Of a stretch of 64,000 nucleotides of DNA, positions 28,954 through 36,201 are shown piece by piece. The translations under genes were made by a program, and so were the position numbers. The stretch's first letter is position 1. The number at the start of each line of letters is the position of its first letter. A model generated the notes under the pieces. That model was not told the origin of the DNA. It made no database searches and was given only the letters and a program-made list of their open reading frames with translations. The stretch is from Pelagomonas calceolata (Eukaryota > Sar > Pelagophyceae > Pelagomonadales > Pelagomonadaceae), in NCBI GenBank assembly GCA_918797485.1, contig CAKKNE010000003.1, positions 2,356,001 through 2,420,000 on the forward strand, given 5' to 3'.

Positions 28954-29924
28954 TTGCTGTGAATTACCTCATAACTAACCGAAGCGTCCTTCTCCGACAG
29001 GTCGAGCGCCTGCCGCACGACGATTGAAGCGGCCTCGGGGTCCCCGGGCGGCGTCGGACGCTGCGCCGCTAGATTTGCGACGGCGGCGCGAAATTCATCG
29101 TCCGGTAGGGCGGATACGACGGGCGCCGAGGGCCCCTCCCAGCCGTCGTCGTGCGCGAAGGCGTCGTATTCAGTAGAAGCCTCGACCGCGGCCGCCGGCC
29201 GGACCACGGTCGCTGCGACGTCGGCCTCGCCACATAAAGCGTCGAGGACGCCGCAGGCTATTGCAGTGGCGTCGTCGAGGCTCCAGGGCGCTCGGTCATT
29301 TACTGAAGGGAAGTCGAAGCCGCGCCGCTCACACAACGCTCGCAGCTCGGCCTCGAGGCGCGCGTCGGCCTCATTGCTGGATTGGCCAATAGCTTTGGCG
29401 CGCCACCGTCGCGGCGACGCCGCCGCGTCCACGAGCCAGATGCTACTCGCATCGTCGACACCTATCAACAGGAACGCCGCCCCGAGCGGCCGCGCCGGCC
29501 GCTCGTCGTCGTCGTCGTCCGCACCGCTCAGCAGGGCATCTAAGCCCGCATGCTTTGAACATTCATCAGCTAAAGCATCGGCCAGGCCCGACAGCGTCAG
29601 CCGGTCGCCGAACTCGAGCCAGTGCGCCACGGCCGCGTTCCGCAGCGCCTTCACGCCGCTCCGGCAGTCGCCGTCTAGGCCCGAGACTCCTACAATAGCG
29701 TGCGGCGCGACTTTGTGGATCTTTTCCGTCGCCGCGCCTTTATCTAAGGAAGCCCACGACGGACCTTTTGCTTCGCTCGACGCCGCACATATGATACAAC
29801 CGTCGCGGGCCTCGACGCCGATCACGAGGCCGCCGCGCGCGGCTGCTTTGAGGGCGTACGTCGTCTGCTGGAGGCGCTTCGGCGCGTCGCCCGTTACCAA
29901 CGCGAGCAGAAGTAGTAACCTCAT
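28950..29924 (-). CDS. Proteasome alpha-like (Ntn-fold) protein with N-terminal signal peptide
   Basis: 324 aa. MRLLLLLALVTGDAP is a clear hydrophobic leader. Then TTYALKAAARGGLVIGVEAR and DGCIICAASSE match the first strands of proteasome subunits, TEKIHKVAPHAIVGVSGLDG is the typical SEKIxxI..H...SG motif, and GAAFLLIGVDDASSIWLVDA with AKAIGQSSNEA follow in order. The alpha-specific N-terminal helix is missing and an acidic insertion (GADDDDDERPARP) lies in the middle; the C-terminal 90 residues go beyond the usual fold. The signal peptide would put it in the secretory pathway or plastid, an odd place for a proteasome subunit. Its ATG immediately follows the stop of the 59-aa gene. Confidence 0.75.
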   Translation of the reverse strand: MRLLLLLALVTGDAPKRLQQTTYALKAAARGGLVIGVEARDGCIICAASSEAKGPSWASLDKGAATEKIHKVAPHAIVGVSGLDGDCRSGVKALRNAAVAHWLEFGDRLTLSGLADALADECSKHAGLDALLSGADDDDDERPARPLGAAFLLIGVDDASSIWLVDAAASPRRWRAKAIGQSSNEADARLEAELRALCERRGFDFPSVNDRAPWSLDDATAIACGVLDALCGEADVAATVVRPAAAVEASTEYDAFAHDDGWEGPSAPVVSALPDDEFRAAVANLAAQRPTPPGDPEAASIVVRQALDLSEKDASVSYEVIHSN

Positions 29925-30104
29925 CTATTTCTTCTTCGGCGCGTCTCTTACGGCTTTCTTCGGCGCCCGCGCGGGCGCCTTGCTCGTGGCGTACGTCTGG
30001 CGCGACTTCTTCGGTCGCTTCTCGACGACTAAGGAACGCTTCTGGACGTTTTTCTTGTGGGTCGCGAAGTTGCCGATGCGCGCTACTTTCGCCGAGCGCC
30101 CCAT
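29925..30104 (-). CDS. 59-aa basic protein, unknown
   Basis: ATG at 30104, stop TAG at 29925-29927. The protein begins MGRSAKVARIGNFATHKKN and ends APKKAVRDAPKKK; 20 or so of its residues are Lys or Arg. The composition and the phrase GNFATHKK look like a small ribosome-associated or nucleolar protein, but I do not recognise it. On the minus strand its TAG is directly followed by the ATG of the proteasome-fold gene, with no spacer, so the two may share a transcript or the second may start elsewhere through an unseen intron. Confidence 0.5.
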   Translation of the reverse strand: MGRSAKVARIGNFATHKKNVQKRSLVVEKRPKKSRQTYATSKAPARAPKKAVRDAPKKK

Positions 30105-30619
30105 GTGTGTGCGCGCGGCGTCGGCGCTGCGGTAACTGCTGGGTGCCGCTCTTCCGCTGGGTGCGCGGCGCTACGTCTGCGCGGCGTCTGCTGGAGCGAT
30201 GCAGCAGCGGCAGTGGTCGGCTGGTGTGCTCTGCTGAGTGGCGCGACGCTGCGGCTGCGTATGCCACCGACGACACGAGTCCAAGCAGTCCCTGAACGTG
30301 GCCCTGGCACTACCAATGCGGTGACTGCGGCCTTTTTTTGAGGCGCAGGTGAGCTAGTGTATCGACACACTAGTTTTTCTTTTGTCCGGTTTGATACGTC
30401 GAGCACGCCAACACGTACTGTTTTTGTACGATTGGGCAGCATCTCCATCCCATCCTGCCTCCAGCTGCATGCATGTCGCCGAGGCTCGGGTGCTTCGCTA
30501 GACGGGCAGCGTGGTCTGCGGCAGCTGCTTGAAGCAAGGGAGACAATTTGTTCCCGGGCCGGCGCCGTCATAGAAAACTATATTTATTTAGCATATGGGC
30601 AGGGAGAAAGCGCACCACG
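30105..30619. other. Intergenic gap
   Basis: Contains a near-perfect palindrome GCTAGTGTATCGACACACTAG at 30353-30373, possibly related to the family of intergenic palindromes. Nothing else recognisable. Confidence 0.4.
30353..30373. promoter_or_regulatory. Palindrome, possible relative of the intergenic family
   Basis: GCTAGTGTATCGACACACTAG. The arms match the palindrome family but the centre differs. It lies 249 bp upstream of the 59-aa gene. Confidence 0.35.
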
Positions 30620-31036
30620 TCAGTTCACGAGCCTAGTCGCCTCGGCCGGCCTGCGGCGCCGGATGCAGCAGCAGACCGTCTCTTCCGGTTGGCGGCCCTC
30701 ACTCTCCACCGGGCTCTTCTCGAGTTCCACGGCGCGCACCTTGTTCAGGCCCGTCACCCACTCCTGAGCGTTCGCCGCCGTGTCGGCCCGCATCAGGTAG
30801 CCGGGATGCTGGCCGTCGGCCGACACGGGCACGATGCAGAAGAGGCCCGCGACGCCGCCGTCCACCAATTTGATCTCGCGCGTTTTTCTCAAATCTAACA
30901 TGTTGATCACTCTAGCTTGCGGCGACTCCGCGGGGCAGGCCTGGTAGCTGTAGAGCACGTGTCTGTTCACCTCGAGCCAGCGACGGACCCACTTGTCGTT
31001 CTGCTTGACCTTGCGGAGGACCCAGCCGGACGTCAT
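30620..31036 (-). CDS. PH-domain protein
   Basis: 138 aa from the first in-frame ATG at 31036 (MTSGWVLRKVKQNDKWVRRW). Residues 3-105 are a pleckstrin-homology domain: GWVLRKVKQNDKWVRRWLEV for the first strands with basic residues in the beta1-beta2 loop, VLYSYQACPAESPQA, and the C-terminal helix with its Trp (ANAQEWVTGLNKVRAVEL). The tail holds CCCIRRRR, which could be lipidated. PH domains bind phosphoinositides or proteins at membranes. The frame stays open upstream for 75 more codons without an ATG, so an upstream exon may exist. Confidence 0.8.
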   Translation of the reverse strand: MTSGWVLRKVKQNDKWVRRWLEVNRHVLYSYQACPAESPQARVINMLDLRKTREIKLVDGGVAGLFCIVPVSADGQHPGYLMRADTAANAQEWVTGLNKVRAVELEKSPVESEGRQPEETVCCCIRRRRPAEATRLVN

Positions 31037-31583
31037 CCTGGCGTCGCCTTCAGGCTCCACGTCGACTAGCGGCGACGAGGCGGCCGAGCGCACCTGCGGG
31101 GGACGACGGCGTGGGCGCGCGGCTCCGATGGCGTTTCCGCCGGGGCTGCGGTGCGTCGTCTCAGCAGGGCCAGCGGTACGGCGCGGCGCCCCATCGATCG
31201 GTCGGCCGATGACACAGTTCCCGTGTTTCGTATCGGCAGCGCCGCGTCGACGCGAAGGCACTTTGATACTTTTTTGCTGCGCCGGCGACGCGCCTGGAAA
31301 CTCCTGCGGTTCGCCTCCGTTGGGGCTGCGCGTTTCGGATGCCGCGCGGGCTAAAGCGAGCGGCCGCGCCGCCAGGCTTCGATGATGCGGGGCCCCGTGC
31401 GCCGCGCATCGCGGGCGATGAGACGTGTCAGAAAGACGCGTGGCAGTACCCTTCCGTGGGAGGACGTGTGAGACCGTCAGCTAGTGGCAGAGCCACTAGA
31501 TTAAGAACAGACTGCCGATGCAGTTGCGCGGCAAGCTGATAAGACTTTTTGTGCAGCCCCCCCAGGCCTCCAGAAACAAAACC
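31037..31583. other. Intergenic gap between divergent genes
   Basis: The first 225 bp may be a 5' exon of the PH gene. No other feature supported. Confidence 0.35.
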
Positions 31584-31922
31584 ATGGCCGCCGTCGACCT
31601 CTTGATGTCCCTGAAGGGGAGTAGTGAAGCGGGCGCCGTGGAAGCGTTCAAATTGGGCCCAGCAGACCCTAACATACCGAGCGACGCCGCGTCGCTGTCC
31701 CTGGCGAAGTCCTACGGCGAGAAGTACCCGGCAGCACCCTCCTCGGTCCACCTGGAGTGGCTCGTCTTCTTCGAGCACGAGCTGATGCGCCAGGCGGCGC
31801 GCGCCGAGAACCTCAAAGAAAGGGACGACGCTTCCCGGAAGTTCGCGCAGCTCTATCACGTGCGGCGCGAGGCCGTGCGCCTGCTCGAGGCGGCCTACGT
31901 GCGCGAGGCGATCGCGGCGTGA
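31584..31922 (+). CDS. Small helical protein, unknown
   Basis: 112 aa from ATG 31584 in strong context (AACCATGGCC). Entirely soluble and helix-rich: VDLLMSLKGSSEAGAVEAFK, HLEWLVFFEHELMRQAARAE and a C-terminal REAVRLLEAAYVREAIAA. Two upstream in-frame codons also read as start-like but lie in poorer context. No family recognised. Codon use and frame integrity support a real gene. A 375-bp gap separates it from the next gene on the same strand. Confidence 0.6.
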   Translation: MAAVDLLMSLKGSSEAGAVEAFKLGPADPNIPSDAASLSLAKSYGEKYPAAPSSVHLEWLVFFEHELMRQAARAENLKERDDASRKFAQLYHVRREAVRLLEAAYVREAIAA

Positions 31923-32297
31923 CGCTTAACCTTGGTGGCGAGAAGGCGCGTCGCCGCGCCTTCTCGGAGGACACCCCCCTGAGCCAATTCGCTTCCCTAT
32001 CTTGTAACGTTCTTGTTAGCAAATCGTTTTCGTGGGGGTTTGGGAGCGGTTTGCGGCCGCGCGGTGCGCGGGTTTTATCGTGTTTTGTTCGTTTTTTGGC
32101 TGTCCCCCAGGCCGGCCTAGCTATTGTTTTTGTTGTGCGACAGCTGCAAAATTACCACGGGTCCACGGCAAGTCGCGCTCAGTCCATTCGACAGCTGCAT
32201 TGCGTCGGGAACGCATCCACACTTGGTCTACAGGGTAGATCACTGGTGCTGCCACTCGGCCATCAGCTGGGCATCGCTGGCCGTACGGCTCCTGGCG
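31923..32297. other. Intergenic gap
   Basis: No gene seen. Mixed GC with T-rich parts (around 32070-32135); presumably terminator and promoter. Confidence 0.4.
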
Positions 32298-33452
32298 ATG
32301 CGCGCCGGAATGCTGCTGCTGCTGGCGCTGCGGCGGGCGTCGGCCGCCGAGCCGTGCGCGCTGTGCATGGCCGCGCATCCGAACCACCCCTTCAAATGGG
32401 GCAGATGCATGCCGCCGCGCGACCAATGCTCACCACCAAAAGGTGTCGAGCTCGTCGTCGTGCGCGGCACGGGCAACAAGTGGTTCGCCGAGGACTTTTT
32501 GGATCAGTTGAGGTACTTCGCGCACGGCAGCCGGCACCTGGACGGCGCCTGCGACGCGTCGTCGACGTGGCGCTGGACCGAGGCGCGGACCACGGTCTTC
32601 GTGGGCCTCGGCACGCGCGCGCCGCCCGGCCTCTTCACGCTTCCCATTACTGGACGGGAGCGGGCGAGCTACGTCGCGATTTTGAGGCATCCGGTCCTGC
32701 GCGTCGTCTCTCGTTATTGGTTCGAGGCTGTGTGGAATCAACCAGTGAGAGGTGCCAGGGACGACGTCGCGTCGATGGCGTGGGCGTCCGGAATTTGTTT
32801 TCCACACAGGTTCGAAGGCGCCTGGGGCCAGCACCAGGCGGAGAAGGGTCGGCCGCGCCCACTCGGAGCGTGGGTCAACCGGACGCGCTTCCCCAACCGC
32901 CAAAGTCCGGGCCACCTGTGGAACGTGCCTGACAATCTCTACTCAAAAACTTTCGGAGGTTGGCGCGGCAACAAGGCCTGCGACGCCACCGATCCGACGT
33001 GTGTCGGTGGCGTTGGCGCCGCGATGACCGGTCGGGCAGAAAGAGCTCTCGCGCACGTCGACGGCTTGGTCCTAACGGAATGGATAAATGCCCCGGCGCA
33101 GATCGAGTTCCTATCGAGGAAGTTCTGTTTCCAGACGGACGGCGCGGGCCGCTCGCCCGGCGCGCATGCGTCCTGGTGGCACTTCCACCGGCCCCGCCGC
33201 GCCGGCGGGGGCCACGGGTCGAAGCGGCCCGCGGGGTGGGTGCCGGACGAGCTCGAGCTGCTCGTCAGGATCAACAGATGGGACCTGCGGCTCTTCGCGC
33301 GCGCCGCGGAGATGATCCGGCGGCGCGTCGCGGCATCCGTGGGCGACGCGCTCGCGGGGACGCTGCCCAAGCTGGCGCCGGCCGACGTCGCCGGTCTTAC
33401 AGCTTGGCTGAAGAACTGTCCGGCGCCAACGAGCGAAGTCGCGGCGTGTTGA
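32298..33452 (+). CDS. Golgi-type sulfotransferase-like protein
   Basis: Exons 32298-32719 and 32810-33452 give 354 aa. MRAGMLLLLALRRASAAEPC is a signal peptide. ELVVVRGTGNKWFAEDFLDQ corresponds to the 5'-PAPS loop region, although its form (RGTGNKWF) is divergent. YVAILRHPVLRVVSRYWFEG is a classical 3'-phosphate-binding motif of heparan- or dermatan-type sulfotransferases, and LTEWINAPAQIEFLSRKFCF with the DELELLVRINRWDLRLF helix match the C-terminal half. Probable role: sulfation of cell-surface or secreted glycans in the Golgi. The frame runs through the introner without a stop; splicing restores YWFEGAW. It ends 38 bp from the convergent ClpR-like gene. Confidence 0.8.
   Translation: MRAGMLLLLALRRASAAEPCALCMAAHPNHPFKWGRCMPPRDQCSPPKGVELVVVRGTGNKWFAEDFLDQLRYFAHGSRHLDGACDASSTWRWTEARTTVFVGLGTRAPPGLFTLPITGRERASYVAILRHPVLRVVSRYWFEAVWNQPVRGARDDVASMAWASGICFPHRFEGAWGQHQAEKGRPRPLGAWVNRTRFPNRQSPGHLWNVPDNLYSKTFGGWRGNKACDATDPTCVGGVGAAMTGRAERALAHVDGLVLTEWINAPAQIEFLSRKFCFQTDGAGRSPGAHASWWHFHRPRRAGGGHGSKRPAGWVPDELELLVRINRWDLRLFARAAEMIRRRVAASVGDALAGTLPKLAPADVAGLTAWLKNCPAPTSEVAAC
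32720..32809 (+). mobile_element. Introner element acting as intron (sulfotransferase)
   Basis: Element 32728-32809, CTGTGTGGAATCAACC to TGTTTTCCACACAG, core GTCGATGGCGTGGGC. Duplication gttcgagg/gttcgaag (7 of 8). GT of the duplication (32720) or GT at 32732 can both serve as donor; both keep frame, and the frame is even open if the element is retained. Confidence 0.85.
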
Positions 33453-33490
33453 TAATGTACGTGTTGTCTAGAGTATACTTACACGCGAGC

Positions 33491-34324
33491 TCATAGCGCG
33501 TCCATGAACGACGGTTTTTTGGGAGCGTCGGCCGCCTTGCCGACGTTGTGCAGCACCTTGTCGACCAGCCCATACTCGACGGCCTCGTCGGGCTGGAGGT
33601 ATTTGGTACGCGACGCGTCCCTCATGACCTCGTCGACGGGCCGGCCGCAGGCCCTTGCTAACAACTCGCACGACACCTTTCTATTGGCCATGACCTCCTT
33701 CGCCCGAATGGCGATGTCCGAGGCCTGGCCCCGCGCTTGGGACCGGGGCTGGTGGAGCATGATCGACGCGTTCGGCAGGCAGAAGCGCTTGCCCTTCTCG
33801 CCCTGGGCGAGGAGCATCGCGGCCGCCCCGAAGGCCTGGCCGACGCAGATCGTCTGCACCGGAGGCTTGATGTACTTCATACAGTCGGCGATGGCGAACG
33901 CCTCGGTCTCGAAGCCCACGGCCTGGCCCTGGGCGTTCACCGTGCCCGGGCTGTTGATGTACAATGTTACGGGCTTCGAGGGGCTCTCGTAGTTGAGGTA
34001 CAGGAGCTCCGCCACGATTAACTCGGTCACGGCGCTCACCATGGGCATGCCGAGGTAGACGATGCGGTTGTGGAGGAGGAGCGAGGCCAAATCCGGCGGC
34101 GGGCCGATGCGCACGCCGTCGTACGTCTCCTGCGCCGCGCCGCCGGCGACCATGCTCGGCGGCATGGTTGCTCCAGACATGGAGGGCACCCCCAGGTCGA
34201 TCGGTTTGCCGCCTAGTGCGGCGGCGGCCGCGTCGGCGGCGTGTTGCCTCGCGGCGAGGCTCGGGGGCGCACGGAGAGCATTGCTCACCGCGAGTGCAGC
34301 GAGGAGGAGCGCTGGTCGCGGCAT
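33491..34324 (-). CDS. ClpR-like (inactive ClpP) protease subunit, probably plastid
   Basis: 277 aa from ATG 34324 (MPRPALLLAALAVSNALRAP), whose start suits a bipartite plastid presequence. The ClpP fold is clear: NRIVYLGMPM, YINSPGTVNAQGQA and LPNASIMLHQPRSQARGQAS with the His of the triad. The position of the catalytic Ser (in GQAASMGA of ClpP) reads GQAFGAAAML, so Ser is replaced by Gly. This is the form I know from ClpR subunits of cyanobacteria and plastids, which are structural members of the ClpPR ring and lack proteolytic activity. It probably works with an active ClpP encoded elsewhere. Confidence 0.88.
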   Translation of the reverse strand: MPRPALLLAALAVSNALRAPPSLAARQHAADAAAAALGGKPIDLGVPSMSGATMPPSMVAGGAAQETYDGVRIGPPPDLASLLLHNRIVYLGMPMVSAVTELIVAELLYLNYESPSKPVTLYINSPGTVNAQGQAVGFETEAFAIADCMKYIKPPVQTICVGQAFGAAAMLLAQGEKGKRFCLPNASIMLHQPRSQARGQASDIAIRAKEVMANRKVSCELLARACGRPVDEVMRDASRTKYLQPDEAVEYGLVDKVLHNVGKAADAPKKPSFMDAL

Positions 34325-34426
34325 CGTCCCCAGGGCACTCGGCAGTCCCTCTAAAGCTTGATTTGTCCACCTCACGTCCCCAGCAGCCGTGCTTTTGCAA
34401 GACAGCACAGCGTGTGCAAGCGAAGT

Positions 34427-34445
34427 CTAGTGTGTTTTACCTAGC
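34427..34445 (+). promoter_or_regulatory. Intergenic palindrome, short degenerate copy
   Basis: CTAGTGTGTTTTACCTAGC, 103 bp upstream of the ClpR-like ATG. It lacks the AGGCCG block. Confidence 0.4.
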
Positions 34446-34517
34446 CCCAAAATAACGAGGCCTCACAAACCCACAAGAAGTCTGCATGCACGTGTGACAC
34501 AACAGCCATTACTCCAC

Positions 34518-35150
34518 CTACGCCTTCAGCAACTCTACTGAAAAGTTCAGGTCCGCGTTCGGCGGTATGTCAGGCGGTGCGCCGCGCTTGCCGTACCCGA
34601 GCTTCGCCGGGATGAATAATTGCCGCCGCTCGCCGACGGCCATGCCCGCGCAGCCGACGTCCCACCCTTTTATGACTTCTCCCGCGCCCAGTCGGAAAGC
34701 TATTTTACCGCGATCGAACTCCCTACCGTTCTTCGCCAGCGTTCCGACGTACTTCATCGTGATTTTCTTGCGGTTCTGGGCCGTCTTGCCGCTGCCCGGT
34801 TGTAGAATCGTCGCGACGAGACCTCCGGGGAAGGTCTTCCGCTTCTTCTTCGGCGCCGCCTCGTCGTCCGTCGAGGCCGCGCGCTTCTTCTTCGGCGCCG
34901 GGGCGGGTGGCGGCGCCTCGGCGCTGTCGCTGTCGTCGCTGCCGTCCTCCTCCGCCTCGGAGTCCTCGAGCGCGCCTTTCGCCCAGCGCCACTCTGAGGT
35001 GTTGGGGCCCGTATCCTGAATGAGCACGCCCATCTCCTTGAGCATGTTGCGGATGTCGTCCGCCACGCTCCACATCTTCTTCGATCGAGCCTTGTTGCGC
35101 TTCGCGAGCGCCTTCTCGATCGTGCGCTGGATCTCGGCTTGCTCGCTCAT
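34518..35150 (-). CDS. Nuclear FKBP-type peptidyl-prolyl isomerase
   Basis: 210 aa from ATG 35150 (MSEQAEIQRTIEKALAKRNK). The N-terminal 50 residues form a helical domain like the one found at the N-terminus of some nuclear FKBPs (MWSVADDIRNMLKEMGVLIQ). A Lys-rich linker follows (PKKKRAASTDDEAAPKKKRK), two probable nuclear localisation signals. The C-terminal FKBP domain carries TMKYVGTLAKNGREFDRGK, FRLGAGEVIKGWDVGCAGM, GERRQLFIPAKLGYGKRG and PPDIPPNADLNFSVELL, with the conserved aromatic and Tyr positions. It folds proline-containing segments and probably works on chromatin or ribosome biogenesis factors. Confidence 0.9.
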   Translation of the reverse strand: MSEQAEIQRTIEKALAKRNKARSKKMWSVADDIRNMLKEMGVLIQDTGPNTSEWRWAKGALEDSEAEEDGSDDSDSAEAPPPAPAPKKKRAASTDDEAAPKKKRKTFPGGLVATILQPGSGKTAQNRKKITMKYVGTLAKNGREFDRGKIAFRLGAGEVIKGWDVGCAGMAVGERRQLFIPAKLGYGKRGAPPDIPPNADLNFSVELLKA

Positions 35151-35656
35151 GGTTGCTGCGTGCGGTCTGGCACAACTTCGTCGCGGCGATGTTGCAGTGG
35201 TTCGGTGAGCGGCACAGTGCAGTCCGGCACAAATGCGCGAAACGCGGCGACGGCGATATTGCAGTGTGTTCAGTGATGCGGCACAACACGTCCTGAGTGC
35301 TCGAATTGCTGGCGACGCGATTTGCACACGTCACAGCGATGGCGTTAGTCAATGCGTATGGCGTGATGGGCAGCAATGTGCGTGTTAGGCGGCTGTGCAA
35401 ATGCTTCAGGCCAAAACTAGTGTTGTTGTTACGCTAGCTCGCCTCGACGCTTTGCGAGTTTAGCGCGATTAGACGACCTCGTGCATCGGCAAGAGGCTTA
35501 AACGACTCCAGCCGTGCGGCGCTTGAAGCCAGATTGAGATCTCGCGGCCACAGCGGATTTTGCTGTCAGGAGACAGCCTGCAGGACGCTCAGCGGCGCGC
35601 GCCGGCACGACGCGACGCGAGACCTCGTGCCGAGGACCACCGCACGTTGTAAAGCC
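35151..35656. other. Intergenic gap between divergent genes
   Basis: Contains a degenerate intergenic palindrome at 35416-35438. No gene seen. Confidence 0.4.
35416..35438 (+). promoter_or_regulatory. Intergenic palindrome, degenerate copy
   Basis: ACTAGTGTTGTTGTTACGCTAGC, with the arms and TTAC kept. It lies 266 bp upstream of the FKBP ATG and 219 bp upstream of the ATG at 35657. Confidence 0.45.
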
Positions 35657-36178
35657 ATGGCCTCGAAGCGCCCGATCGGCCCCGCCGGCCCGCCCAAAGA
35701 CGACACCAAACAAAACGCCGCGACGGCCGCCGGCGGCGCGCAGGGCGTGCCCGCGCCCGCGCAGCGGTCCGCGGCTTTTGATGCCGTTTTACGGATGCAG
35801 TTGGGCCAGGACTGTCGGACCATCAACGACAAGATCAACGACAGTAACCGGCCGACCTGGGACCAATATAAGAAGGATAATGAAGATAGATTAAATTTAA
35901 CTGGAGCGGACCAGAAGAAGATGATGGCGTACCGGGCGGAGTTGGATGCGGAGCGCGCGCGGAAATTGGCGCGCGCCTCGAAGACGCACGCGAGTTTGAG
36001 GGACGGCTCCGACGATGATGCGTCGGCGGACTCTGATGATAGGAAGAAGCGGAAGCGGAAACGCGAGAAGAAAAAACTCAAAAAAGAAGCGAAGAAGAAG
36101 GCGCGAAAGCTCCTCAAAAAGGAGAAGAAGAAGCGGAAGAAGCGCTCGGACTCCTCGAGCAGTAGTAGCGGGAGCTAA
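35657..36178 (+). CDS. Basic, Lys-rich nuclear-type protein
   Basis: 173 aa from ATG 35657 (AGCCATGGCC). The first 100 residues include a conserved-looking block, LRMQLGQDCRTINDKINDSN then RPTWDQYKKDNEDRLNLTG, and the C-terminal 70 residues are almost all Lys, Arg, Glu and Ser (KKLKKEAKKKARKLLKKEKK). The pattern of a proline/tryptophan block followed by a Lys/Ser tail recalls FAM133-type nuclear proteins, but this is only a weak resemblance. Likely nuclear; function unknown. It converges on the PDZ gene with 23 bp between stops. Confidence 0.65.
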   Translation: MASKRPIGPAGPPKDDTKQNAATAAGGAQGVPAPAQRSAAFDAVLRMQLGQDCRTINDKINDSNRPTWDQYKKDNEDRLNLTGADQKKMMAYRAELDAERARKLARASKTHASLRDGSDDDASADSDDRKKRKRKREKKKLKKEAKKKARKLLKKEKKKRKKRSDSSSSSSGS

Positions 36179-36201
36179 GTAGTGTGTGACAACAAAAGTA
36201 G

